Notes: generated by a model from the sequence alone, not told the origin. Positions 33,901 to 43,526 are shown, counted from the stretch's first letter. The stretch is DNA of 64,000 nt from Yinghuangia elevatio (GCF_040649515.1 NZ_JBEZFP010000037.1:5176-69175), one strand, 5' to 3'. Made by a program: numbers and translations.

Positions 33901-35051
33901 GCGCGTACCTCCCGCCCGTAGAACGTGTGGCCGTGCAGAACGCGTCCGCCCATACGGACATACTGCGCCGCGGAAGCCGCGTTGTCGTCCTCTACCCAGG
34001 TACTGCGCAGCGCCGTGTACCCCCCGACCCGCAGATTGCGGTACAACTCGCGTGCCAGCAGCTTCAGATAGCCCCGGCCCTGGGCCTCGGGCACGGTCCC
34101 CTTGATGATGAGCACCGCCTCGCGCCGGTAGCGCTTGCGGGTGGCCAGCAGACGGACCTGGTTGACGATACCCAGGTCGCCGCCCACCTTCGCCAGGTAC
34201 CCCGAGATGTCGGGCACCACGAGCACGAACGCGACCGGCATGCCCGCCCGTTCGAGCCACATGAGCAGCGACTCGTCGAGCAGGTAGGCGAGGCCGTCCG
34301 TCTGCGCGTGCAACTCGTCCGCGTCGATGGGCGTGTAGTAGCCGAGCTGCGCGAAACTCGCGTTGAGCATCTCGCGCAGCATGGGCAGTTGATCGCCGAG
34401 ATGGCGTCGCGATCCGTGCCGGATCGTCAACTGCTCGCCCCTGAGCCGTGCGTCGTCGAAGCGGAAGACCTCGTCCACGTCGACGCCGCGCTTCCCGAGG
34501 TCGTCGCAGATCCAGGTCGCGGCCTCGAACTTTCGTGTGAAACCGAGGCTTTCGTACGCCTTCGGGTAATACGCGGGATTCCAGGCGGAGTCCACGAAGC
34601 CGCGGGCCTCGAACCCCGACGTGATGACGCCGCCCGTCTGGTTCGGTAGCAGGGCCACCGGGCCGAACAGCGCGTCGTGGCCCTCGGCTTGGGCCCGCTC
34701 CTCGGCGAGGTGCACGAGAGTGGCGGCCACCTCCGGGTCCTCGGCGAACTCCGTGAGTCCGAACAACTGGTGCCGAGCGCCGAGCTTTTCGTCGAACTTG
34801 GGGTTCGTGTGCAGGCACGTGCGCCCGACCGCGCGGCCTTGCGCGTCGCGCACGAGGTGAAACTCGACGGGGCCGTACCGGGCATGCGGGCCGCGCCCGC
34901 GCCACAGGTCGGCGAGGACCTGGCGGATCGGCGGGATGTACCGGTCGCGCGGGTGGAGGCGCAGCGGGAGGTCGCAGAACTCGGCGAACGCCTTTCGGGT
35001 GGCGACGCGTTCCACGGTCAGGCCGCCGGTCCGGGTGGTGCGCGCGGTCAT
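33897..35051 (-). CDS. GNAT-fold N-acyltransferase
   Basis: 384 residues. The C-terminal GNAT core is AVLIIKGTVPEAQGRGYLKL and LARELYRNLRVGGYTALRST, WVEDDNAASAAQYVRMGGRV. The N-terminal half (KAFAEFCDLPLRLHPRDRYI, GRTCLHTNPKFDEKLGARHQ, GPVALLPNQTGGVITSGFE) matches larger GNAT-like proteins often called hypothetical. It overlaps both neighbours by ATGA junctions, so its stoichiometry is tied to the adenylating enzyme. The acyl donor could be CoA made by the PaaK-like ligase. Confidence 0.78.
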   Translation of the reverse strand: MTARTTRTGGLTVERVATRKAFAEFCDLPLRLHPRDRYIPPIRQVLADLWRGRGPHARYGPVEFHLVRDAQGRAVGRTCLHTNPKFDEKLGARHQLFGLTEFAEDPEVAATLVHLAEERAQAEGHDALFGPVALLPNQTGGVITSGFEARGFVDSAWNPAYYPKAYESLGFTRKFEAATWICDDLGKRGVDVDEVFRFDDARLRGEQLTIRHGSRRHLGDQLPMLREMLNASFAQLGYYTPIDADELHAQTDGLAYLLDESLLMWLERAGMPVAFVLVVPDISGYLAKVGGDLGIVNQVRLLATRKRYRREAVLIIKGTVPEAQGRGYLKLLARELYRNLRVGGYTALRSTWVEDDNAASAAQYVRMGGRVLHGHTFYGREVRA

Positions 35052-35512
35052 GCGCCGCCGCTCCGTCCCGCGCGGTGCACCGAGGGGCCGGCCTGCTCGG
35101 AGGACAGCGCGGTGAAGTCCTCGATGTGTGCCATCGTGCCGTCCTCGGCCCGCCAGACGCCGTTGCTGTAGCCGCCCGGCTCCGCGGTGAAGATCCGGAT
35201 CCATCCGCCGCTCGCGTACTTCGTGCCGTTGTCGGTGACCCAGCACATCAGGTCGCGGTGGTGCCGTGTGCGGGCGAACTTCATGAGCGCGTCGGTGTCC
35301 TCGAAGAACGCGATGGTGCCCAGCGTGAACGGGAACTCCCACCAGACCTTGTGCCAGCGGTATCCGTCCATGCGCTTCATGTCGCGTACGAGCTTGGACC
35401 AGGTGCGGCCGAGCCGGATCAGCGAGAGCGGGCCGGAGTACTTGGTGGCGCCGATGAACATCGCGCCAGAGCGGGCCTGCGGCGGTGCCTTGGAGAAGTC
35501 GGTCGTCCTCAT
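35048..35512 (-). CDS. DUF4188/CrtA-like monooxygenase-fold protein
   Basis: 154 residues. MFIGATKYSGPLSLIRLGRT, KLVRDMKRMDGYRWHKVWWE and FPFTLGTIAFFEDTDALMKF resemble the dimeric ferredoxin-fold proteins of the DUF4188/spheroidene-monooxygenase-like group, some of which bind haem through a conserved histidine; HHRDLMCW offers candidate ligands. Family placement is by eye and uncertain. Its start and stop both lie in ATGA overlaps with the neighbouring genes. Confidence 0.55.
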   Translation of the reverse strand: MRTTDFSKAPPQARSGAMFIGATKYSGPLSLIRLGRTWSKLVRDMKRMDGYRWHKVWWEFPFTLGTIAFFEDTDALMKFARTRHHRDLMCWVTDNGTKYASGGWIRIFTAEPGGYSNGVWRAEDGTMAHIEDFTALSSEQAGPSVHRAGRSGGA

Positions 35513-37074
35513 GCCGCGTTCTTCCCCTCGGTGACCAGGTACACGTTCTTGATCTTGCTGGTGCCCCGCGCGAACGGGCCCTCGCCGAAGGCGTGGACGC
35601 GCACCTGGACATCCGCAGTCGAAGGGTCCTCGGCCAGCGACTGGGCGAAGTCCCGGCTCACCCGGGCCAGATGGCCGACCACGCCGTCGCGGCACACGGC
35701 CGACAGCTTCTCGCGCTCCGCGTCGTCCAGCTCCGCGCCGTCGCGCAGTTGGAGGTTGACCACGGGGCGCGACTCGAGGTCGGCGTACTCGTCGATGGTC
35801 AGGCAGAAGCCCTCCAGGTGCCCGGCCATGGGGTTGTCCTGGTAGAGGCCGTACTCGACGTCCTGCGGGTAGATGTTGGCGCCCATGTAGGAAATCGTGC
35901 TGTCCTTGCGCCCGTATAGCAGGAGCAGGGGCAGGCGCATGCCCTCGCTCCGGAACGCCGATTCGCACTCCGCCCAGGCGTCCGGGTCCTCGCGCACCAC
36001 CGCCTCCAGCGCCGGGTAGCCCAGCAGGCGGCCCTCGTCGCCGATGTTGTAGCGCAGCTTCGGGGCCAGCACCGCCGTGGAGTTGATGGTGCACACGATC
36101 TCGTCCCGGTCGTTGATCTCCAGGTACGTCTCCAGCGGGTTGTACTGGAACACCATCGGCACCCGGCCCTCGTCGGGGCCGAGCAGCGCGTCGCGCAGCC
36201 GGTCGTCGGTCAGCAGGCGACGCCGCAGCCACACCGTCAGGTCGCTCTCGCCCGCCATGCCGATCGTCAGGTCCGACGCACCGTACCCCGAGCGCACCTT
36301 CACGAAGCGCTCCTCCAGATAGTCGCGCAGCGCCTCGGTCATCCCCTCGCCGCCGACGAACCCGAACAGCCGATGGCGCCGCCAGTCGAAGCCCTCCGCG
36401 TCGAGCCGGTCGCGCAGGTGCTTGAGGAACGGCGGGTACGCGGTCACCAGGTAGTTGAAGCGCGGCCCGAAGTGCCGGATCGTGTCCACGATCTTGTCGA
36501 GGTCCGGCCCGGTGTTCTTGACCATCGCGATGCGCGCCATCGCAATACCCGTGTTGGTCCCGGTCGCCCACGCGCCCATCGAGTAGGCGTTGATGACGAA
36601 CAACCGCTTGCGGGGGAACACCATCGACGTGTACCCGGCGACGTTCTTGTGCACCGAGTTCAGCTCACGTCGCGAGCGCAGCCAGTTGTACGGCGTCCCC
36701 GACGACCCCGAGGACTCGTCCACGACAGTCCCGGCGATCTCCAGTTCGCCCTGCCAGCACCGCAGTTCCTCCGGGTACGCGCGGACGTACGTGTCCTTCG
36801 CCGTCTCCGGGTACGACTCCAGCTTGAACCACCGGAACCGCCAGCCCTGCCGCCGCAGATAGTCCCGGTACGCCGGCACGTCCAGGGCCGCGAACTGGCA
36901 CGTCATCCACGCGTGCCGCCGGGCGAATCGCTCCATGCGGGGGTGGTAGTGCGTCGCGGTCCACCGCCACACGGCGGGATGCGCCCGATATCCGCGGTAC
37001 AGCGCGGTGAGTGCGAAGCTGACGATCCGCAGTAGCCACTGCCGGACGAAACGCACGATTGCCGTCCTCCCCAA
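35509..37074 (-). CDS. PaaK-like adenylate-forming enzyme
   Basis: 521 residues. The phosphate loop SSGSSGTP is at 121-128, then AYSMGAWATGTNTGIAMARI, FGFVGGEGMTEALRDYLEER, GYGASDLTIG, the LRYNIGDEGRLLGYP hinge and a C-terminal region GASKIKN-like (RGTSKIKNVYLVTEG). This follows phenylacetate-CoA ligase-type enzymes rather than FadD types. An N-terminal amphipathic or membrane-associated helix (FVRQWLLRIVSFALTALYRG) is unusual. It heads a four-gene overlapping operon and probably activates the pathway's carboxylic acid. Confidence 0.82.
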   Translation of the reverse strand: MGRTAIVRFVRQWLLRIVSFALTALYRGYRAHPAVWRWTATHYHPRMERFARRHAWMTCQFAALDVPAYRDYLRRQGWRFRWFKLESYPETAKDTYVRAYPEELRCWQGELEIAGTVVDESSGSSGTPYNWLRSRRELNSVHKNVAGYTSMVFPRKRLFVINAYSMGAWATGTNTGIAMARIAMVKNTGPDLDKIVDTIRHFGPRFNYLVTAYPPFLKHLRDRLDAEGFDWRRHRLFGFVGGEGMTEALRDYLEERFVKVRSGYGASDLTIGMAGESDLTVWLRRRLLTDDRLRDALLGPDEGRVPMVFQYNPLETYLEINDRDEIVCTINSTAVLAPKLRYNIGDEGRLLGYPALEAVVREDPDAWAECESAFRSEGMRLPLLLLYGRKDSTISYMGANIYPQDVEYGLYQDNPMAGHLEGFCLTIDEYADLESRPVVNLQLRDGAELDDAEREKLSAVCRDGVVGHLARVSRDFAQSLAEDPSTADVQVRVHAFGEGPFARGTSKIKNVYLVTEGKNAA

Positions 37075-37171
37075 GTTGCCCGGTCGCCGTCCGGCACACC
37101 GCGGTCCACCGGACGATCCGGTTCCCCTTCAGCCTGCCCGGTCCGGCCGAGCCGGACATGGGGACAACTAC

Positions 37172-38950
37172 TCAATTCCGCACGGCCGCGGCACGGGCGG
37201 TGGCCGTGAGTTCGACCACCGTGCCGGAGAAATCGTCGGCGAGCAGCGTGACCGCCGCCAGCCATGCGTCCACGGAGTCCCGGCCCGGGTCCCCGGCGGC
37301 CATCGCCCGCAGCCGGTCCTCGGCGTCGTCGTGAAGGGCGGGGGCGAACGCTTTGCAGCGCAGCGCGACTTCGAGAGCCGCGGCGGCGGGCCGGGCGTAC
37401 CGCAGCAGATCGTCCGCGCCGATGAGTCGCATCCCGATCGCGGCCCAGACCCACCGCGAACCCGGCCGGGCCGCCTCGGTGAGTTCGAGCGGATTGCCGC
37501 GCAACAGGCGCAGGCAGCTCTCGCGGGTGAGTGGTTCACGCCACCCGGTGAGCGGGCTGCCGCGCAGGCCGGTGCGCGGCGCGAGGCGCCGGTCGGCCCG
37601 TTCGTCCGGCTCGAGCCGCGCGGCCACCTGCGCCGCGACCTCGGCGGGGGCCAACGTCATCACGAGCGAGGCCGCCCCGTGCCGGGGGTTGCGCCGGAAC
37701 CGGGGCCGCGGCGGCGGCACCGGGCCGGGGCGGGCGGCGTACGCGAGCAGTTCCGGGACCGTCCCGCCGAACCGCGGGCCGGCGCGGAGGAGGCGCAGCC
37801 ACGCGTCGGGGTCCCCGCCGACGGTCCCGGCGGGGTCGAGGTCCAGCAGCGCGTACACGAACGGAAGCGAGGAGAACAACTGGGGATCGGTGCCCGCCGC
37901 CGATGGTCTGCCCTGCTCGGGCGCAACTGCTTCCGACGTCTCGTCGATGAAGTCCAGCAGCCACCACGCCGGGGCTGCGGTACGGACGACCTCCTCGGCG
38001 GTCGTCGTGCCCGCGTCCAGCGCCTCGGCGAGGACCCGGTCGGGTGACACGCCCCGGAGCAGGCGCGGCACGAACTCCCGTGGGCAGTCCGGGTGCGCGA
38101 GCAACGCCGAGCGGGCCTTGCCCCGGAAGGGTTCCGCGAGGTCGGCCCGCATCAGCGCGCCCCAGTCGATCGGCACCGTTCCGGCGAGTACGTCGTGCGC
38201 CGGGTACCGGTTGCTCGACAGCCGGAGCCGCCGGGCCGACTCGCCGTCGCGTACGGCCACCTCGTGCAGGCGCGCGAGCTGCGCACGGCCGTGCGGTGCG
38301 TCGAGGAACGGCCGCAACTGCCGGATCCCCTTCGGGTGCAGGCGCGCCGACCGAGGGATCCCCAGGTACCGGTCCAGCACGTCCCGCAGGCCCGCGGCGC
38401 CGAACTCTTCCCACAGCCGCAGCGCCGCCCCGAGAAAGGCGCTGTCGTGCAGCGGCGCGGGAAGGCGTACCGAGACCAGCGCCTGGAGTGCGACGGCCGG
38501 GTCGTCCGCGCCGAGCAGAACGCGGAGCCGGCCGGGGGAGTGGGTGTCGATCGTGTGCGTGAGCCCGACCGGATCGTGGGCGGTCCGCCGGATGAGCGGG
38601 GCCACGAGCGACGCGGGCAGGTGGGGATGGGCGAGCAGGACGGCGTGCGTGAGGAAGTCGTCCTGGGCGGCCAACTGTTGCAGGTTGTCCTCGCGCAAGC
38701 GGTGGTCGGACGCCAGCACTTGGCGCAGCAGGTCCGCGTGCCGCCTGTTGCCGCCCGCGCGCAGCGCGAGGGCCACGACCTCGTGTGCGGGGAGCCCGCC
38801 GTACGCCAGCACCGACATCCGGTGCCCCGGTTCGAGCCGCTCCAGGACACCGGCCCGCACGTCGGCGGGCAGGCAGCGCAACAGCGTGCCCGCCGCCTGA
38901 ACGCACTGCGGCAGGCCGGTGGCCAAAGGGGCGACCGAGCGCCTGCGCAT
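37172..38950 (-). CDS. Unknown 592-residue helical-repeat protein next to the protease-NTPase gene
   Basis: Start ATG 38950 follows GAAGGGG. The protein is almost all helix, with a loose HEAT-like periodicity: ALALRAGGNRRHADLLRQVL, DDFLTHAVLLAHPHLPASLV, RSALLAHPDCPREFVPRLLR, VPELLAYAARPG. No catalytic motif, signal peptide or membrane helix was seen. It is divergent from the trypsin-NTPase gene with a strong inverted repeat between, so joint control and joint action are inferred. No function is claimed. Confidence 0.7.
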   Translation of the reverse strand: MRRRSVAPLATGLPQCVQAAGTLLRCLPADVRAGVLERLEPGHRMSVLAYGGLPAHEVVALALRAGGNRRHADLLRQVLASDHRLREDNLQQLAAQDDFLTHAVLLAHPHLPASLVAPLIRRTAHDPVGLTHTIDTHSPGRLRVLLGADDPAVALQALVSVRLPAPLHDSAFLGAALRLWEEFGAAGLRDVLDRYLGIPRSARLHPKGIRQLRPFLDAPHGRAQLARLHEVAVRDGESARRLRLSSNRYPAHDVLAGTVPIDWGALMRADLAEPFRGKARSALLAHPDCPREFVPRLLRGVSPDRVLAEALDAGTTTAEEVVRTAAPAWWLLDFIDETSEAVAPEQGRPSAAGTDPQLFSSLPFVYALLDLDPAGTVGGDPDAWLRLLRAGPRFGGTVPELLAYAARPGPVPPPRPRFRRNPRHGAASLVMTLAPAEVAAQVAARLEPDERADRRLAPRTGLRGSPLTGWREPLTRESCLRLLRGNPLELTEAARPGSRWVWAAIGMRLIGADDLLRYARPAAAALEVALRCKAFAPALHDDAEDRLRAMAAGDPGRDSVDAWLAAVTLLADDFSGTVVELTATARAAAVRN

Positions 38951-39009
38951 GCACACCCCTTCTCTGCTCCCCGAACGACGGCCCAACGTACCGGCTCCGC
39001 CCGCATGTT

Positions 39010-39051
39010 CCGTCGGCTTGATCACGGCGGGCGTCATGATCAAGCCGACGG
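39010..39051. promoter_or_regulatory. 15-bp-arm inverted repeat between divergent genes
   Basis: CCGTCGGCTTGATCA (39010-39024) and TGATCAAGCCGACGG (39037-39051) are perfectly complementary, with 12 bases between. It lies 60 bases from one start codon and 87 from the other. Such a long operator-like element in a divergent promoter suggests a dimeric or tetrameric regulator; a hairpin in one transcript is an alternative. Confidence 0.65.
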
Positions 39052-39137
39052 GGAAGGTTGTCCCTGGAAACAAGACTGTTTGTAGAGAGTTTCCGGCAGA
39101 CTGGTCTCCGCTTTTCGGGCGACGATCGGGGGGTTGT

Positions 39138-42100
39138 GTGCTCAACCGCGCGGGGATGGGGGACACGCCGCCGCAGCGCACCGTCGAGGTCGTCAACCCG
39201 CGCGCCGGAGTACGCGGATCCGGATGCCTGATCGGACCGGGACTCGTCCTGGCCGCCGGGCACGTGGCGTGCCCGAACCGCGACAGCGGCCCCGTCGTCG
39301 TCCGCGCCCTCGAGGGCGGCGCGGAGCACGAGGCATCGGTCCTGTGGATCGACACCTCGCTCGACGTCGCACTGCTGCAGGCCGACCGCACCCTGCTCGG
39401 CGCCGACCTCGGCATCGTGCGCTGGGGCGCGCTCACCGGCGACCACCCGGGAGCCCGCCCGGTCTGCACGACGATCGGCTTCCCCCAGTCGCTCTACCGC
39501 AAGGTCCCCGGCGGCCCCCGGTCCGCCACCCAGGCGCAGACCCTGCACGGCGCCATCGCGCCGCGCGGCCGGGCGCGTTCCGGGATGTACGCCTTCGAAC
39601 TCGCCGAGCCCGACGACGTCTCCTTCGACCTGTGGCAGGGCATGTCCGGCGCGGCCGTCTACTGCGACGACGCGGTGGTCGGGGTGGCCACCAACGCCGC
39701 CGACTACTGGCGCGGCGAAACCCTGCTGGTACTCCCGGCGTTCCGACTGCTCGGTGCCCCCGGGTTCGCCGACGCGGTGGCCGCCGCGACCGGCATGCGG
39801 CCCCGGCTGCGGCCCGCCGACCTCGGGCCGATGCTGACCGACCACCCCGACCCGCATCTGTCCGCGTCCTATCTGCTGGACCCGGCCGCGCAGGTGGTGC
39901 CGATGTCCGGCGACGCCGCGACGGTGCGGGCGCTGCGCGCCTGGTGCTTCAACGGGCGGCGTACCGACGTCGCCGCGATGACCGGGCCGGACGGCGCCGG
40001 GAAAACCCGGCTGGCCCACGAACTGCTCGGCCACCTCACGCGCGACGTGCGCGGGCGGGCCGCGTGGACCGGCGGGTTCGTCGCCCGCGTACCCCGCCAA
40101 CAGGAGCCCGGATTCGCCCTGTTCACGACCGTACGCCAGCCGCTCCTGCTGGTCGTGGACGGCGCCGAGGCGCGGCTCGACCACGTGCACGCCCTGTTCG
40201 ACGTACTCGGCGAGCGCCGCTCGGGCCAGCCGGTCCGCGTGCTGCTGATCGTGCGCGGCCGCGAGGACTGGTGGCCGCGCCTGCGCGCCGTCTGGACCGG
40301 CAGCACGGTCATGGGCCGCGGGGAGACCTTCCGGGTCGCCACCACCGACGCCTTCGTCGACGTCGGCGCCGAGGCCCTGTACGAACGCGCGGCCCGCGCC
40401 TTCGCGGACCGAATACGCCTGCTGCGGCACGCCGGTATCGACGACGACCTCCCCGACCGCGCGGCGACGCCCGACCCGGAGCGCCCGCGCCGCTACACCG
40501 TCCCCGAGGGGGACGCCCGCGGACTGTCCGTCGGGACCCTGCACATGGCGGCACTGGCCGACGTACTCACCCGGGTCGACCGCGAGCTCGCCTACCACCA
40601 AAGGCCGTTGGACGTCCTCCTGCACCGCGAGGAGGAACACGTACGGCGCATCGCCCGCACCCGCATGCCGTCCGGCCTCGTCGACGCGGGTCTCCTGCGG
40701 ACCCTGCTGGCGGTACAACAACTCGTGGGCGCAACGACGTTCGACGATGCGCTGGGGGCGGTTCGGGCCGGGTTCGAGGTGCACCACCGGGGCCGGGGCG
40801 ACATCGCGGAGCCGCAAGTGCCGGTGCTCGCCGCGTACGAGGACATACTGTCCGCCGCCTATCCCTCCGGAGACGGCGCGCGTTGGGGCGCGATCGGCCC
40901 CGACGCCCTCGCGTCGGCACTGGTCGCCGAGGTCGAGGCGGCGGGCGACGGTACGTTCCTCGCCGCCCTGCTGAGCAGCCCGCACCTGACCGACCCGCAG
41001 CGCTACCGGGCCCTGGCCCTGCTGGTGCACGGCGCGGCCACCCAACCGGAGTTGGTGGCGTCGGCGGCCCGCGCCGTGGCCGCGGCCGCCGAACTCCTGG
41101 TGCCGATCGCTGAATGGGTGCCCGCCGAGACGACGTCGGCCCGCGGCCGCGACTGGCTCGTGCTGTGCCGGGACGCGATCGTCGAACTCTCCGACTACGG
41201 CCGGATCCCGGTGCAGACCGCGGCGTGGGCCGCCGGCGTCCTCGATGCGGCACTCGTGCGCCTGCACGGGCAGGGCGACATGGCCGCGCCGCCCGAGCAA
41301 CCGTCGCCGTTCCAAGGCGTGTTCGTGCCGCGACCGCGAGGCCCGATCCGGCCGGGCGCGGACCCGCGGACGGATCCGCGTGCGGGTACGGGTGTGGGTC
41401 CGGATCCGCGCACCGGCCCGTCTACCGGATTTCGCATCGATCCGCGTACTGGCCCGGGGGCCGTCCCGGGGACTCACTCGGGGCCTGCCACGGGTGCGGA
41501 TCCCGGCACCGCCGAGGAGCGCCGGCCGCCTCGCGCGTCGCGGCGGGACCGGCCGGGGCGGGCCACCACCGACACGCCGCCCACCGGCTTCCCGCGCGCG
41601 GACACCCCAGGAGCCGGATTCCGCCGAGCCGACACCCCGCGGACCGGCTTTCCCCGCGCGGACACCCCGGCCACCGGGTTCCCCCGGGCGGAGACGCCGA
41701 GCACCGGCTTCCCGCGCGCCGATACGCCGGCCACCGGCTTCCCGCGTGTATCCGAGCCCCGACGGACCCCGCCACCGACCCCGCCGTGGGGCCCTGTGAC
41801 CCCGATACGTACCGGCCCGCCGTCTTCCGGAACTCCGCTCGCGGGCACGCCGCTTCCCACCGCGCCACGCGAGCCCCGACGGGATCAGACCGCTCCGCGC
41901 GGCATACGCCTCGGCCTGCCGGGCGAGGCGCCGGATTCCGCAGTCTCCGCCCCCGCGCCGTCGGGCGCACGTACTGGCCCGGCGCCGTCCGCCCCCACCC
42001 GGTCCGCCACTCCCGCCTCCGGGACACCCGCGTCCGGGACACCTGCGTCCGGCAGACCCGCACCCGGTACGCCCCGACCCGCGACATCCCGCTCCGCAAC

Positions 42101-42680
42101 GCCCCCGCGCGGCACGACACCCCCCGCCGGAACTCGCCGCTCGGGAGCAGCCGGCTCTGAACCACCGCGCCCCGCATCGGGGCGCCCTGGCAGCACCACG
42201 ACGCCGCCCGCGTACGGCGGTTCGGCCCCGCGCCACCGAGCCACCGCCGCACACGGCTTACGCGCGGTCCCCACCCGCCGACCCGAACCCGGCCCGGCCC
42301 GCGGGCTGTTCACCATCCTCGCCCTCGCGTACCTGGCCCTGGTCGCCTACGCGGCCTGCGACACCTTCTACTTCACCGGACGCTTCTCCGACACACGGCT
42401 CGCCTGGGTGTTTCCGCCGGTCGTGCTCCTGGTCGACGTCGAGGCCACCCTGCAGTCCCGCCACTGGCCCGGACGCCCCAAACTCACCGACCTCCCCGCC
42501 CAGCTGCTCGCCGTGGCGGTGACGACCGCCGCGATCACGATGTACGCGGGCAACCACTACCCCGACCTCCCGGTCGTCGTCCGCGCACTCCTCGCGGCGA
42601 CCGTGTCGACCACCGGCATGTTCATCCTCACCGAAGCAGTCCGCCGCTGGATGGGCCGCGTAGCCTACCGTCGCGCCTGA
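39138..42680 (+). CDS. Trypsin-like protease fused to P-loop NTPase with Pro-rich repeats and membrane helices
   Basis: 1180 residues with GTG start behind GGGGGG. Residues 15-190 are a trypsin fold with triad His42 (VLAAGHVA), Asp76 (SLDVALLQ) and Ser170 (GMSGAAVY). Residues 260-420 carry a STAND/AAA-type P-loop GPDGAGKT (283-290) and a Walker-B-like LLLVVDGAEARLD. A helical region follows to about 730. Residues 811-872 are six decapeptides of the type ADTP-x-TGFPR, then a Ser/Pro/Thr/Gly linker with ASGTP repeats. From 1056 there are four transmembrane helices. No signal peptide precedes the protease, so it faces the cytosol. It resembles NTP-dependent conflict or signalling proteins. Confidence 0.8.
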   Translation: MLNRAGMGDTPPQRTVEVVNPRAGVRGSGCLIGPGLVLAAGHVACPNRDSGPVVVRALEGGAEHEASVLWIDTSLDVALLQADRTLLGADLGIVRWGALTGDHPGARPVCTTIGFPQSLYRKVPGGPRSATQAQTLHGAIAPRGRARSGMYAFELAEPDDVSFDLWQGMSGAAVYCDDAVVGVATNAADYWRGETLLVLPAFRLLGAPGFADAVAAATGMRPRLRPADLGPMLTDHPDPHLSASYLLDPAAQVVPMSGDAATVRALRAWCFNGRRTDVAAMTGPDGAGKTRLAHELLGHLTRDVRGRAAWTGGFVARVPRQQEPGFALFTTVRQPLLLVVDGAEARLDHVHALFDVLGERRSGQPVRVLLIVRGREDWWPRLRAVWTGSTVMGRGETFRVATTDAFVDVGAEALYERAARAFADRIRLLRHAGIDDDLPDRAATPDPERPRRYTVPEGDARGLSVGTLHMAALADVLTRVDRELAYHQRPLDVLLHREEEHVRRIARTRMPSGLVDAGLLRTLLAVQQLVGATTFDDALGAVRAGFEVHHRGRGDIAEPQVPVLAAYEDILSAAYPSGDGARWGAIGPDALASALVAEVEAAGDGTFLAALLSSPHLTDPQRYRALALLVHGAATQPELVASAARAVAAAAELLVPIAEWVPAETTSARGRDWLVLCRDAIVELSDYGRIPVQTAAWAAGVLDAALVRLHGQGDMAAPPEQPSPFQGVFVPRPRGPIRPGADPRTDPRAGTGVGPDPRTGPSTGFRIDPRTGPGAVPGTHSGPATGADPGTAEERRPPRASRRDRPGRATTDTPPTGFPRADTPGAGFRRADTPRTGFPRADTPATGFPRAETPSTGFPRADTPATGFPRVSEPRRTPPPTPPWGPVTPIRTGPPSSGTPLAGTPLPTAPREPRRDQTAPRGIRLGLPGEAPDSAVSAPAPSGARTGPAPSAPTRSATPASGTPASGTPASGRPAPGTPRPATSRSATPPRGTTPPAGTRRSGAAGSEPPRPASGRPGSTTTPPAYGGSAPRHRATAAHGLRAVPTRRPEPGPARGLFTILALAYLALVAYAACDTFYFTGRFSDTRLAWVFPPVVLLVDVEATLQSRHWPGRPKLTDLPAQLLAVAVTTAAITMYAGNHYPDLPVVVRALLAATVSTTGMFILTEAVRRWMGRVAYRRA
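41568..41755 (+). repeat. 30-bp tandem repeat coding ADTP-x-TGFPR decapeptides
   Basis: Six imperfect 30-base units inside the protease-NTPase gene, before the membrane part. The unit is flanked by short ASGTP repeats further on (about 42010-42070). It likely forms an extended Pro-rich spacer. Confidence 0.75.
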
Positions 42681-42891
42681 CCGAGCCCTTCAGCCCACAC
42701 GTGCCACCGGCGAGTTCACCCGAAGGCGGTCTCCGCGAACGACATCCCCCCACGCTCGTCCCCCGTAAGCACAAGCCGCTGCGAATACCGGGGTTGCTGC
42801 CGCACGTACTGGCGGAACCCCGAAGCCCGGAACAAGAGGTCGAAGATGTAGTCGATGTCCAGGACCAGCCGCGGCAATCCGGACGGCGACC

Positions 42892-43314
42892 GTGGTCGCC
42901 CTGTGCAGCGAAGTCGTCCTGTTCGCTGCGTACGCGTACTACGTCGCGCCCATGTCCCGTTTCGGGATCGACGAGAGCACCGGTCTGGCCACGCGCCACG
43001 ACGGGTGGTACGCCCTGCAGATGGGCGGGGCGATCACCGCCGCAGTGATCTGCGTGTGGGCGTGCGTCAGGCCTGTGCGCACTGTGCCTGCGCTCGTGCC
43101 CCACGACATCCCCTACAACTTCATCCGCGCACTGACTCGACACGCCCGCGCGGTGGCCTTGCAACGAAACACAGCAAGGGATCGGTGCCGGTCGATGGCC
43201 TCTACGGGAGCCCTGGCTCGGGTGACCCACGTGGCTGATCCCATGCAATGGCGGTCCAACCTCACCAAAGGCTCCGTCATGACAAGCCGCTGCCGTCCGG
43301 TCCGGGACGTGTGA
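42892..43314 (+). CDS. Possible small two-helix membrane protein
   Basis: 140 residues from a GTG start. The first 65 look real: VALCSEVVLFAAYAYYVAPM and YALQMGGAITAAVICVWACV are hydrophobic helices joined by a polar loop. The remainder lacks protein-like pattern, so this may be a truncated or decayed gene. It is the only protein-like stretch in the 846 bases between the protease-NTPase gene and the next gene; nothing else was seen there. Confidence 0.35.
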   Translation: MVALCSEVVLFAAYAYYVAPMSRFGIDESTGLATRHDGWYALQMGGAITAAVICVWACVRPVRTVPALVPHDIPYNFIRALTRHARAVALQRNTARDRCRSMASTGALARVTHVADPMQWRSNLTKGSVMTSRCRPVRDV

Positions 43315-43526
43315 GCGACGGCTGGGAGATGTGCCGCGGGTCCAGGATTTGCGTCAGTGTGGTGCATCCGCGGCGGGTTTCGGTTGCTGACCTCTTCGCC
43401 GCGAATTGCTGGACTGCCGGGACCAGACCTGGGACGAGGAGCGGACCCGCAACAGGTGGGGTGGTTGATGCCTGAATATCGGCAACGGATAGGTTTCGGG
43501 CTCCCGTACGTCAGGAGTCCCAGGTC

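Noticed and set aside
37536..42254. A minus-strand frame open for 1572 codons opposite the protease-NTPase gene
   Set aside because: It is Arg/Gly/Ala-rich with no domain pattern and is explained as the antisense shadow of high-GC coding sequence; the plus strand has clear catalytic motifs.
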